Source: Gossypium raimondii
Taxonomy: Eukaryota > Streptophyta > Magnoliopsida > Malvales > Malvaceae
Length of the DNA: 64,000 nt
Assembly: GCF_025698545.1 (NCBI RefSeq)
Contig: NC_068569.1
Span: forward strand, 47,435,218-47,499,217
Reading direction: 5' to 3'
Below are positions 10,220 to 21,610 of this stretch, in pieces (position 1 is the first letter of the stretch; the number at the start of each line of letters is the position of its first letter). The notes under the pieces are model-generated. The model was not told where the DNA came from, ran no database searches, and worked only from the letters and a program-made list of their open reading frames with translations. The translations under genes and the position numbers were made by a program.

Positions 10220-11220
10220 ATTATTATTTCTAGATTTGTTTAATGTTGGTAGCAGTATTTGTGTTGTGCTCGTATTTTCCTTTTATATTTGTTATTCTGT
10301 GAAAGCAGAAGGAGGGTTGGTGGAGGGAGTTTATTTTTGTGGATCATTGAACAGCAGAAAGAATTTGATGATTTTATTCATTTCAATACATACAGGGGAT
10401 TAATTCGTGTTTCCAACAGTTCTATGTTAATCGCTCGGTCTTTCCTCCTCTCCGTTACCACCCTATAGTTTCTTTCCCCTTTTTTGCCTTTAACGTGCTT
10501 AAATCGTGGAATTGAATAAAAGAATTGTAGATCAGAATTGAGTACTGAAATATGAAGTCAGCTGCTAATTTTTTTAAATAGGTTATTATCATATATGTTC
10601 CTTTTTTGTATAATGTTTGGGCGCATTTGAATCCGTGTCCTCCTACACTTGTATTAATGCCTAAATCAATCGAATTAAGACTCAGTCCGTAAAGCTAAAT
10701 CATTTTTATTTTGGGATAATAAGTGATAATATCACAAATTCAAAAATTTTAAATTTAATGTGATTTAAATAATATTTAAATTTGAATATTTTTGTTGAGA
10801 CAGATTTTAAGTAGTGGCTGGACCAATGTCAACTGATTGGTACTATTTACTTAGAAAACTTGCCATCTTTAAATTAACAAATTTTAACACTATAACTCTT
10901 GTGGATACTTTGGATGACAGTCCATCCTTAATATCTAAATGACAGATAGCAACATATCTTAGAGATTGATTTAAATTTGAATAAAAGGAATCAACTTCTC
11001 AAGTTTGATGGATCAGACCGAATTGAAGACTTATCTAGGAGCCATTTTGAACGTATTACTTATGCATATTATCATGCTAGTTTCAAGGAAAGATTGATTG
11101 TAATTGATATGATATACTAGCATGTCTAAATTACTTATATATTGTTGAGACTTGTATAAGTTGTACGCTAAATTAAGAGCACTTTATTTTGTTCATTTTT
11201 CAAGGGGGGAAATTTAGAGG
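10220..11220. other. P450 3' flank remnant and Copia-like internal end
   Basis: 10220-10530 keeps scattered similarity to the flank downstream of the intact P450 (25230-25450). From about 10980 the sequence changes character. It ends in a purine tract (CAAGGGGGGAAATTT, 11201-11215), which looks like the polypurine tract of an LTR element reading into the LTR that follows. No protein domain was recognised. Confidence 0.4.
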
Positions 11221-11700
11221 TGGTGTATGTTAGAGGTTAAAATCACTTGTTGTACAATGTGTTTACATAATGAATATTTTTGCCTTGTTCTTTTTCAGTG
11301 CTTGAAGCAGTTGAAACTAATCTTAATACTGCTTGTTTTTTCCCTACGAATATCAATTTTGGACTCAACAAAGTGAGACCTATTGCGAGTAAAGGAGGTT
11401 CCTGATGAGTGAACAAAAACATAAAGATGATGGGTGAATGTTAGTGATTTAGCAACGTGACTCGACAGAGGCAATTGTGTTAGTTAGCTGGCTTGTTATA
11501 ATTAGTTTGAGTTAATTATATCTGAAATGGTATGTGTAAATACTCTTGATGTAAAAAGAGCTTAAATCAATGTATCAGTTTTTATCTATTGTTCAAAGTT
11601 CGTCTACTGAGTTCTAAGTTTCATTTTGTGATTGTCAAAATTTATTTTCTTTTCACTATATATTTTAGTCTTTTCTTTTATCTTTCCATGTTTTCACTCA
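11221..11700 (+). mobile_element. Copia-like LTR fragment
   Basis: It starts near TGTTAGAGGTTAAAATCAC just after the purine tract. Inside is an AAATACTCTTGATGTAAAAAGAG stretch of the kind found around the transcription start of Copia LTRs. The second half (from 11507) is repeated at 2390 as the opening of block A. No second LTR or primer site was found, so the superfamily call rests on layout only. Confidence 0.4.
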
Positions 11701-11999
11701 ACCAATCACATTCTTAGCGTGATTAGATTGTGGAATTCAATAGAGGCAAAAAGCGAAAGAGTTGTATTAGAATTACTAAAACTATCGAGAGAGTTTGACA
11801 TTAAAATTCTAATATTAGATCTCTAAGTTTATCAAGTTAAGTGATATATACTTAAGAACATTAATGAAACTGTAGGGTTGTATATGCAAATAACCGAAAG
11901 AAATTAGAAGCCTTAGCTAAATCATATTTAAGTAACATGCAAGTTTTGGATGTATTTTAACATGCAAATTACGTATACATGATTCAAACACCAAAGCAT

Positions 12000-12260
12000 C
12001 ATTTATATGTTATATAAAATAAGCTTATGCCTTATCTTCAATTTTATATTGCCACAAATCCCATCATCATGCATGTTTTGGATGTATTTCAACATGTGTT
12101 CTATGCTCTCTTGGTGGCTTTGGCAAAAAGGGAGATTCAATCCTCTATGATTAAGGTGGGTAGGTGCTGGTAAAACTTCATATGTGCATTTCCACATGAA
12201 AATTTTAGCTTTGGAGGCAGCTTGCTTTTCCTTTTCTTATCTACATGTTGAGCATGTTGG
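12000..12260 (-). pseudogene. LINE zf-RVT fragment, copy 2
   Basis: The minus strand reads MWKCTYEVLPAPTHLNHRGL and onward, as in copy 1 at 2908-3170. It has one Cys-proximal substitution (H to Y) and a 24-base deletion relative to copy 1. Dead fragment. Confidence 0.55.
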
Positions 12261-13369
12261 GTTAATGTGCTTCTTCCTGTTACCAATTTCATAAACACTT
12301 GTTAGTGTCAACGCTCCGTATTATGTTATAATATGTTTATTTTTTAAATTAAACCAAATATATATTATAAAATTTTATAAATTTAAATCTTCTATTGTGT
12401 GGGAGAGTGCCTCTTATTTTGATCAAACAGTACACCTCGTCCCGATGAGCAACAAGGCTTCGTCCCGATGACATATCAAGCCACGTCACCACGTGTAGTC
12501 TAAATTTTTTGACTTTTTTTCCCAGTTAAATTTTGTTTTAGTATCCCACTTAAATTCTGATTATCCTAGCGTTCTTGTAGTCATATATGCTACGAATTTC
12601 AACCTATTTAGTTACTTCAGGTTTTACAACAACAAAATATTTAGATTGAGAGAATTTTGTTCTTTGTTTCAAAAGATTTTTCTTGCGGAGCTTCCGGTTT
12701 TCTTTTAATTCTCTCCATTTTTATACTTTCCTTTATTATAGTGAAATCTCTTTTTGCCTGTAGTTCTTTATCCTTATTTGAGGAGTTTTTCACGTTAAAT
12801 TTTGCATGTTCGATCTTTTCAATTCTATTTAATTTACTTGTTCGTTGCATACAGAGGTTAATTTCCAATATATTGAAATATGTGAAAACTAATTTTTTAC
12901 CCTGTTCATCACACTAGTATTGTATATTTAATTATTTCTTAAAATTTTCATAAATTTTATAACGTTTCACTAAAAATATGGTTATGAAATTAAGACATAA
13001 TAATATATAAGTTTAATTAAAAACATGATAATTGATATTAGATTGAATTTGAATAAATAATATTTTAAAATATAATTCTATATATAATTTCTAACTTAAT
13101 TTTAATTGTTAATTATTGAATGTAAATTGTTGATTAAATTTAAATATTGTAATTACTAATGAATTTATTGCAACACTATTTATATTTTTAAATATCTATT
13201 TCAATCTTATTAGTGTATGCAACTGCTGCAATTAAAACTCATTCTGCCTATCCAACCACAATTCTATGCCCATATGCAACTTTAATTGCATTAATTAATG
13301 AAATTTAATTATAGTAAAACCCATTCTGCAATTTTATGCCTATATGCAACCATTTTTATTGTAATCACT

Positions 13370-13830
13370 ACAACAAAATATGCCAACGATGACATTTTTT
13401 TTACCTAGGAAGACGTAGAAAAAGTTGGCATAGATTATCTCGACGATTCCAAAAACATCGTTGTTAGCACCATTGGTATAGGTACCGCAACACTTTGGAA
13501 AAAGCGTTGACATAATTCAACATAGGTCGTCGACCTTTATTGAAAGGTTGTCAAAGATGTAGTCAATGCCAACCTTTAAAAAAGGTTGGGATAGGAAGAA
13601 ATAAGTGACCCAAAAAAGGTCGAAATAAAGCATTCATATACCTACTTTTAAAGAGTTCGGATAGACCACTCTATGCCAACCTTAAAAAGGTTGAGATTGA
13701 CTCGTCTAAGGCACCTTTAAACAGGTTGGGATAGGCCTTACATGCGCCAACACCTTACATAGTTGGTTCAGGTCCCATGTTTTTTACGACTTTTTTTTCC
13801 GACTTTTGAAGAGCCTATTTTGGTGGAATA
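13370..13830. mobile_element. Small CACTA-like element, copy 2
   Basis: The left end is CACTACAACAAAATATGCC and the right end GAGCCTATTTTGGTGGAATA, with the same AACCTTTAAAAAAGGTTGG palindromes between. It came with the block duplication and was not inserted independently. Confidence 0.55.
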
Positions 13831-13871
13831 TAAGCAAATTTGTGTGTTGAGTTTGGATAAGTTTGAGACGA

Positions 13872-14162
13872 TATTAATTGAATAGTTAACTAAAATAAAC
13901 TAATCATATTAATACAAAATTACCATTGAATAATAAACTTATTAGTTTATAAACAAAATCCTAATAGAAGCAGTCAACACGTTGACAACATGGTATTAGT
14001 TTGTTGTCCATTACATCACTTGGTAATTGCATTCAGTGAATATGTTGCCAACATGTTGTCTACCTGTTTCCACTGACATCAAAACATTCTGGGACAATTG
14101 CATTCATCAACTGCTATAACATATATATACATGCATAATATGCAGCAGGCCTTATTCATCAT
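13872..14162 (+). repeat. ~290-bp direct repeat, left copy
   Basis: From ATATTAATTGAATAGTTAAC to TTATTCATCAT. It is repeated at 15966-16259 on the other side of the inserted LTR and LINE material. Block A has this sequence once (4790-5070). Confidence 0.8.
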
Positions 14163-15340
14163 TGTACAAACCCAAAATTTGCCCAGCCCATATACAAATA
14201 ATAAAACCAAATTTAAACTAAAACCAAAATAAATGAAACAGGCCCAAATTGCCAAACCCAAAAATAGGCCCAACGACCTAAAACCTAACCCTAGCCCAAG
14301 AGAAAAGAAAAACAGAACCCTAGGCAGCAGACAAGTTTAGCCACCGCACCCCAACGACAACCTCCGCGAACGCCGCCTTCCCCGTACGTGCCGCCACGTT
14401 CGTACCTGTAAAAGGACTAGGAGAGCCCAACAACAACACAAACAGTGTAAAAGTAGAGAAAATAGGAAATTTTGGGCAATAAAAGTCCCCGAATTTATGT
14501 ATTTCAACACACACGAATGAATCAAAGAAAAGTGGGAAAAAATCAATTCAAGTATAGATCTTTTTCAAAGGTAGTTGTTTTCTCGGCCTATTTGTTTTTT
14601 TTTTCTTTTATTTTGAAAGAAAACAAAAACGAATAAGATAAAAATCATACCTTTTTCGTGGTGGAGGTGTCGATTCCAATGAAAATTGGTGTTTTTAAGT
14701 CGGGGAGTCGAAAAAATCTAAAAAAAAAGTTTTTTTATTTTACGGCCACCGCGAACTGCGGTGCCGGTGACCGACGACCGACGGCCGCCACGACGGTCCT
14801 GCGACCCAGGCTGGCCGGATGCTAGAAGGTTGAGAAAGAGTTGAGAGGGGGTTGAGAGGTTTTTGAAGTTTTTTTTAAAAAAGCAAAGGCTGAAATGAAG
14901 GTTTTAAAAAATTTTGGGCTTAAATACCCATATCAAAACCGCGCCGTTTTGAGTTTTATGTTCAGAGGCCAAAACGACGCCGTTTTGACCTTTTTTCCCC
15001 TCTGACCCGCGCGGTGACCCGACCTGGGGAGGATCCGCGCGTTTTGTCTCAAGGGTATATGTGCGCATTAAGTCCTTTTGTTTTTAGCTTGTTCCAATTT
15101 AATATTTTTTCGTTTTTTAAATTTTGTTACTTAATTTCACTTTGTTTTTAATTTGGTCCATTGACCATTAAAGGAGACTGACTTTTGGCCCTTTTATATA
15201 CACTATTTTCTTTCTATTAATTAAATGTTCTTCTTCTTCTTATTTTTATTTTTATTTTTATATACACTATCTTCTTTCTATTAATTAAATATTTTTCTTA
15301 CATAATACTACTACATAATATTATTATATATACATACATA
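14163..15340 (+). mobile_element. Truncated Tat-type LTR in block A'
   Basis: It opens with TGTACAAACCCAAAATTTGC. Family landmarks follow: ACCCTAGCCC text, AAAACGACGCCGTTTTGACC near 14970, GACCCGACC near 15018 and GGATCCGCGCG near 15031. It then runs into AT-rich DNA and a microsatellite with no U5 motif, so the 3' part is missing. A 3' target duplication cannot be named. Confidence 0.6.
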
Positions 15341-15360
15341 TTTCATATTAAATATTTTCA

Positions 15361-15464
15361 TTATACATACATGCATACATGCATGCATGCATACATGCAT
15401 GCATGCATACATGCATGCATGCATACATACATACATACATACATACATACATACATACATACAT
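15361..15464. repeat. ATGC/ACAT tetranucleotide microsatellite
   Basis: Alternating ATGC and ATAC tetramers followed by a pure run of ACAT. It lies between the truncated LTR and the LINE piece. The apparent MYVCMYVC protein on the minus strand is only this repeat translated. Confidence 0.95.
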
Positions 15465-15465
15465 T

Positions 15466-15930
15466 CCGTATTAGCAACTCCTCTGTCTAATCTTTCTTGT
15501 ATGTTCATCTCTGATAAATTTCCTCTTTCCCAAGTGAACCAGCTACCTTCGTAGCCCATATCGTACAAATGACATTCCTCAAGTGTTCTTCAAAACAATT
15601 CCATCCTCCTCTCATCTCTGGACAATTCTCCTTTCTTTTCAAAACCATACATAATTTCATTGAAATCTCCATCAACAAACCATGGGAAATCCACATTAGT
15701 AGCCAAACTTTTCAGAACATCCCATGAATCATTTCTATCCTGCACATATGGGGATCCATCGAAACCTGTAAATCTCTATTTGCGTCATTTTTCCTTATCA
15801 TCTATGAACACATCAATGTGTCTTTTAAAGAAACTACTCGGCGTAATATCAACATCAATTCCCCATGCTAAGCACAATCATCCTCTCGTACCTTCTGATT
15901 CGACTTCAATGCCATTCGTATAACCACATC
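15466..15930 (-). pseudogene. L1 LINE endonuclease fragment
   Basis: The minus strand, across two frames, reads GDFNEIMYGFEKKGELSRDE, then RRMELFRRTLEE, then YDMGYEGSWFTWERGN...NIQERLDRGVAN. This is the C-terminal half of the apurinic-type endonuclease of plant LINE ORF2, with the GDFNE metal/active-site motif. One frameshift lies between the two readable parts. Only about 140 residues of a ~1300-residue protein remain. The LINE at 37900-43740 has the same motifs on the opposite strand. Confidence 0.75.
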
Positions 15931-15965
15931 TTCTACGAGCTCGTTCCATCTGCTGACTACCAAGT

Positions 15966-16259
15966 TTTGTATATTAATTGAATAGTTAACTAACATAAAC
16001 TAATCATATTAATACAAAATTACCACTGAATAATGAACTTATTAGTTTATATACAAAATCCTAATAGAAGCAGTCAACATGTTGACAACATGGTATTAGT
16101 TTGTGTCCATTACAACACTTGGTAATTGCATTCAGTGAATGTGTTGCCAACATGTTGTCTACCTATTTCCAATGGCATCAAAAAATTCTGGGCCAATTGC
16201 ATTCATCAACTGCTATAATATATATATATACATACATAATATGCAGCAGACCTCATTCA
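15966..16259 (+). repeat. ~290-bp direct repeat, right copy
   Basis: Repeats 13872-14162 with a few substitutions, then continues into the rest of block A' (CATCCGAACTAAATGCC), which the left copy does not reach. Confidence 0.8.
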
Positions 16260-16676
16260 TCATCATCCGAACTAAATGCCTCATCATCAGGCCTTCTAGT
16301 TTAAAATTCAACTACATTAACAAGTGCAAAAATAACAATGTAATTTTTCTATTTAAATGAGTTAGATGAGAAACAACATGAACACATGGGAAGAATATTT
16401 CAGTAATAGCCAAAGAATCATAACTTGAAGCTAAATGAACAATTTTCATCAGTATATCCATTAATTATTGGTTGAGAAAACAATGAAGACATCAATTGAG
16501 AAGCTAACGTTCAGTTACAACACAAACAAATAGTCAAATAACAACAATCAATCTATATTAAACCATCAGGAAACTTATTGACAATCTAGTTCTATTAGTA
16601 AGTATTTCACTTACTCGATGTCCCATTTACCATACAATCGTTGAGGAGAGTCTTATACTTCTTCTCACGAGCATCC

Positions 16677-16733
16677 ATCATAAGCCTTCTTCAACAACCT
16701 GTTTCGTCGCTTAGAGAAGGTGACTTTCCCTAA
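16677..16733 (-). pseudogene. MADS-box fragment, copy 2
   Basis: The same MADS core as at 5475-5531, with one change: the glycine codon of RRNGLLKK has become AGG (Arg). Otherwise the 16-residue run is kept. Confidence 0.6.
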
Positions 16734-16765
16734 AAGGATGCATTCATTTTTAAGGCTTCCCACTT

Positions 16766-17003
16766 TCAATTGTCTTTGCAACATATTAATATACAGTAAA
16801 GGGTTTGGTCTGCAGTTGTTTATAACATGATTAATACCTTGGATTGAAAATCATTTTTCGAACATGGCTGCGATGTTTAGTTCTGCAACAAATTCAGTTA
16901 TGGACCCAATGATGAAAAGTCTATCATCGACGTTTAAGTAGACAAGGTTTCTTTGGAGGTAGGCTGCTCCAACACAATCCAAAATAACATCAACACATGC
17001 CAT
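16766..17003 (-). pseudogene. PIG3-like quinone-oxidoreductase fragment, copy 2
   Basis: Same reading as 5564-5800. Codon 51 is CGA in copy 1 (5648-5650) and TGA here (16851-16853), a CpG-type C-to-T change that ends the frame. One extra T lies near its 3' end. This supports neutral decay. Confidence 0.7.
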
Positions 17004-17830
17004 TAATGGTGGAAGACAAAATTTCTCTTCTTTTCAATGTTAAAAACCTCTAACAAAGTCGATTTTAAACACAAACCCTAAAAGCTTAAAACAACAAAAA
17101 AAAATACTCACCAAAAATTAAGAAGAAAAAAATATTTCGAATGGTTCTAGTTGAGCTCATATATATAAAGGAAAATTGTGTATAGATATTCAATGGAAAT
17201 TATATTTTAAGGAAAATCCAGAGATTTTCCAATGGAATTCACAAATTAAGAATGTACTACAGTCAATAAAAGAAAAAAAATTATGGTTCAAGGAAGAAGA
17301 AAGGAATAATCAAAGTTGTAAAAATGGAAAAAAAATGAACAAAAAGAGTTCAAAAAGCCCTAAAAGGATTAACAGAACAAAAAAAAAGAACTTACCTGAT
17401 GAAACAAGTATAATCCAGAGAAAACAGGTGAGAAACAACCCACAAGGAAATGAATAAACCCAGAGAATGATAAAGAACAGAAGAAGACTGAAGAAGGAAG
17501 GAGGGTTTGACACTTTGATTTAGGGATTTTGATTTAGGAATGGGTTTGATTTTGGGAGAAGAAATGATACAGGATTTGATCTGGGGAAAATGGTGGGCAG
17601 GCAGGGGAAAATAAAAGCCAAAAGGGTTCTGGACTTCTGGGGGAGATGAAAAATAATAATATAATTTTAATTATTAAAATAATATATTCGATTTATTTGA
17701 GTTATTCGAATTTAAAAATTCAACTTGATTCGAACTCAAAATTTAAAAAATTTTGAGTTGATTCAATTAACTCGAATAACTCGATTCAAACAACTCGAAA
17801 TTTGAACTTTTTTTTTCAATTTTTTCGAAT

Positions 17831-18860
17831 CTAACCGAATTAAATTTTACTCACACCTATTGGTGATTGTGTCATTTTGGAAGGGCATTTTTGAAAATAT
17901 TAAATTAAGATTTTAATCATTTATTATGAGTAAATTTGAAATTTAATCTTTGTATTTTAATTTGATATGATTTTTTTTTCATTTTATAATATTCTTAATT
18001 AATTTAAATGATGAACATTGTTAATTAATTTATTAAAAAACAAAGAAGCAAAGATTCAATTAAAGAATCGATTTAATAAATAAAACTAACAAGCAATCGA
18101 TTCAAAGAAGCAAAGAATCGATTTAAAACAACAATAATGATTATTAATCAATTTGATATTGATAGTAAGTTAATTTTGTGCTTTTAATGCATCTATTTTT
18201 GGCTAATTTTTAATAGAATACTACTAAACTTGTGGTTTCTTACTTAAATCTTATCAGGGATGAAATTGGAGTGCCGAAATTTGAAATCAAGCAAAATTGG
18301 CTAAATTGAAACGAAAAACAAAAATAAAGGCCAAATTGAAGAGTTGCAAAATTAGTGATTGATTAAAAATCAGATTTAGAAATTGTCAAACTCTATATAT
18401 AGAAAAAAAAAAGTGATTTTTGTTGACATAATCTTAGAGGAATCATGCTAAATTTGGCACATAAAAAATATATAAATAGCATGTATTGGTGGCTTGGAAA
18501 AACCCACTTGATTTTACACTTGAAATTGAATTGAATATAATTTTTCCTTTATTTTTCCCACGTTTGTAGCATTGGCAACGCTTACTGCCATTTTCTTTGG
18601 TGTAATTACTCCTTAAGTCTATCCCTTTTTTTCCTACTTATTACCATTTCATTTAAATTCATTCCCACAATCCATCAAGCATGATTAATTTCATGCTCAA
18701 CTAAAACCTCATTTAACTTTAGTCTGGTTATCATTCCTATCAAAATTCGTGAGATATGAACCCACACTAAAACCTTTCAACACGGTATTCATTATCTATC
18801 CGGTATATGGAATAGTTACAATCGTCTTTTAAAGTTAATGCAATTTCAATTCAAAAAGCG
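17831..18860. other. Unclassified AT-rich DNA
   Basis: No gene recognised. It contains short A/T-rich repeats of AAAGAATCGATTTAA type (18040-18120) and a tract at 18250-18350 that could be LTR-derived. Nothing decisive. Confidence 0.4.
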
Positions 18861-19570
18861 CACATTGGGTTGGAGTTGTTTGGCGTACAGTTGGGAAAAC
18901 GAGTCGGTCGTTTGCGAGTTCGAGTTCCAGCGAACAAATTGGTTTGTCCAGGTGGGTAAGGGCTTGTTGGACCTCCGTCAAGAGAGATAGTGATCAGATT
19001 TAAACGAACTACGTGGTTGAGGCCGTTGATTCGAGTTGGGCTTTTCTAGATCGCAAGACTGCCGAGATCTTAAATCGCGAACACAAGTTACGTGATTAGA
19101 TAATCGGTAAGTGTTGGTTTGCAAGTCATACCAGAACCAACTGCATAAGGAAGAGTTGGCAATTAGGGCGTCCTTGATTGCTATAACCAACTTATTGTTA
19201 AGAGAAAGGAAATCTATTTTCAATGATCGATTCGAGTTCGGAGTGTACTGAGGCTAAGGCTAAGCATTCACACATTGATTTACCGACTTAATTTAAATTA
19301 CTCAATTTTATTTTCACAAATATCATTCTATTAATATTTCATTTCATTTTATTTTTCTTTATCAACTAAACTCCCCCTTATTTATTTTTCAACTTTGCAC
19401 GTACAGGTCATGGGCACAATAGCTGCCTAGACTCAGGAATTCGGTCACATAAATAGGAAAATTAGGAATTTCAGGCATGCATATCCCAACCCTTATACAA
19501 AGAGTTGGCCAAAACATATGTCGGTAAGTCTATCTCAACACTTAGAAAATTGTCGGCCCAAAAGTGCCGA
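18861..19570. other. GC-richer unclassified segment, possibly LTR-like
   Basis: About 400 bases near 18880-19260 are clearly richer in G+C and CpG than the surroundings but carry no credible reading frame. It is followed by CATATCCCAACCCTTATAC and GTCGGCCCAAAAGTGCCGAC, a short palindrome like those in small CACTA elements. Probably repeat-derived; no family assigned. Confidence 0.3.
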
Positions 19571-20281
19571 CTTAAGGTTATTTTATTGTACCTAATTAAA
19601 GATATTTGACTTTCAATTTAATTACAATAAAAATTTCATTTCAAACTCTTCAATTCCTTAAACTTTTAATCTTCATATATGTACAATGTTTTTAGAGAAT
19701 AAAAATATCTTTTATATTAAGTAAAGTACCCAAATTTATCAATTCAATTTCTTTTTCTTTTAGGGAATAATTACGTCACTATCTTTTTTCTTGTTTCTAG
19801 TTTGTCCTTTCGTTTGATCCTGCTGGCCTCTTATTTATTTTACAATTAATTAATCTTGTTATTATTATCATTAAATGTTATATTTCCCAAGTCTATATAT
19901 GTTTTGCTTATGCATTTGCCTTGTCTTCATCTCCTCCTCTCCTTTTTTCATTTTTTAGTTTTTCGAATCAAGTCACAATGTTGAATAAGTTAATGTTGGT
20001 CGCTTCAAGAACAAGAAGCAAGCGACAAAAGCGTTGTGTGATGATAGTAGCAAGTAGAGGAAGAAGACATTGCCAGTAGAGGAGGTGCGGTTATGTTGGA
20101 AAAATTACATTTTATGGGAACTTTAAGGCATATTCTTAATAGGTAAAGGTGGGGAGTTGAATTATAAAATTATGGTTTCATATTCTACTCCATGAGACCT
20201 TTACAACGATATATTATATGCTCAAAATGGTTGAATGATGAATGAGAAATTGATGCTCAAAGTAAGCTACTTGGAAATATT
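19571..20281. other. AT-rich stretch without recognisable gene
   Basis: No domain is readable in any frame. It ends at a possible LTR start (TGTTGAGGAAAAG, 20282). Confidence 0.4.
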
Positions 20282-20340
20282 TGTTGAGGAAAAGTAAAAG
20301 CTTAGATCCCACATTGGTTAAACACCAAGTGTGAAATATG

Positions 20341-20373
<33 letters not shown>

Positions 20374-21110
20374 GGGAACCCTCTTAAAAAGAAATTGAAT
20401 GATTAAGTTTGGAACCCTACCTTACGTGCAGGGAGTGCAAGTCCAAATCTATCGGGGTAAGGGGCACCCGCACGAGGTGGGCGACGTGAAATGTTCGGAC
20501 TAGTCAAGCCCAAGATATTTTAGTCCAACATGAAATTATTTTTCCTTAGCAGACATGATTTTTTTTATAAAAGGAAACTAATCTTATTTTATTTGATTCC
20601 AATCAATTTAATTTAATTTTTAATCAAATTGATTTGTTGACTCCTTTAATGGCAGATTTTGTGAAACTTTTCAAAAATTCCACCATACTAAATGCCTATA
20701 AAAGGCTATGAATTCTGAAGAATTTTTTTACACTCATCCTCTCTTACACCGAATTTATTTTGCTCTCAAAATTCTTCTTTTCCTCTCCTATTTTCTAACG
20801 TTCCAGTGATAGAAAAAGGCAACGTTTGTTCGTTGATCGTTGCAGAGGTGTTTTTGCTTTGACCATTGTGTTGTTGTATCCTGGGAGATATTCGACCAAT
20901 GTTTCTCTAAGTACTGTAGGAGCAGCCAAATTTGCCTTAAGGAAACTATGTTTAACAAGCCTCAACATTTAGTAAATCTCTATTTTTCTTTTCTATTTCA
21001 ACTTTTTGTTACGATTTTTATTGATTTGCGTATTTGAAATTTTAAATGTAAATTATTTTATTTATTTTTTATTTTTATATATAAATAGTTATTTATTTAT
21101 ATTTATATAT
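20282..21110 (+). mobile_element. Possible LTR fragment with (TA)n
   Basis: Starts with TGTTGAGGAAAAGTAAAAGC and contains ATCCCACATTGGTTAAACAC and a (TA)n run at 20341-20373. A TATAAAAGG-type box follows near 20698, then a pyrimidine-rich leader. The order of TATA-like box and leader suits an LTR or a promoter. No partner LTR, primer site or target duplication was found. Confidence 0.3.
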
Positions 21111-21119
21111 TTTGTTCGC

Positions 21120-21610
21120 TAACGTATTTTGTCTAACAGCGGCAACAAATATGGCAATGTTGCAGTCTTCCATCAATGATAAAGTGTCTTTGACTTTTTT
21201 TTAAAAACGGTCACCGATCCTAACAACCAGAGCATGCCGACAAAAAAAAATCAAAAACCACACTAGTGTCGGCAATGAGAATGCCAACCCCAAAAAAGAA
21301 AAAATCAATTTCTTTTGAAAATTTGAACCAATGCCATCAACGTGAACGTCAACACCAAAAAAGAAAAAAAAATTAAATTTGAACCTGTGCTGGCAACGTG
21401 AACACCGACACCTATTAAAATATATTTTTTAAATCTCGGAATATCAATATTTTTAAAGTGTATTTGAAAAACACATATTGGTGCCTGTGAACATAGTGTC
21501 GCCACAAAAAAAAATATTTTTTATAGACCAAACAATCATTACGAGATGATGGAAGATGGTGCCAGCGATGAGATGGCCGACACCAACATACACAGTAAAA
21601 ACCAAATCAT
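21120..21610. repeat. Short tandem array with palindrome-like GTGTCGGCA cores
   Basis: Four or five degenerate units in which GTGTCGGCAATGAGAATGCC-like cores alternate with A-rich spacers (near 21190, 21262, 21325, 21385, 21485 and 21560). The design, a short GC-rich core with A/T spacer, recalls the foldback at 26253-27971, but the sequences are not the same. Confidence 0.45.

Larger units (their letters stand above)
11507..17830. repeat. Duplicated block A' (copy 2)
   Basis: The second copy of 2390-6560. It keeps the LINE zf-RVT piece (12000-12260), the small CACTA-like element (13370-13830), the MADS piece (16677-16733), the PIG3-like piece (16766-17003) and the splice donor near 17398. 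It differs by small indels, scattered substitutions and a 1.8-kb insertion. Confidence 0.85.

Noticed and set aside
12641..12917. Overlapping frames on both strands
   Set aside because: They are shared with block A, where the same region is broken (near 3600-3800), and have no domain.
15311..15568. Open frame with MYVCMYVC repeats
   Set aside because: The tail is the translated ACAT/ATGC microsatellite. Only the LINE part before it is meaningful.
18861..19260. tRNA or small-RNA gene in the GC-richer segment
   Set aside because: GGTTCGAATCC-like T-arm text and a matching acceptor stem were looked for and not found; GTTCGAGTTCCAG near 18917 alone is not enough.
20282..21110. Cassandra-type TRIM
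   Set aside because: I looked for the 5S-rRNA-like box those elements carry in their LTR and did not see it.
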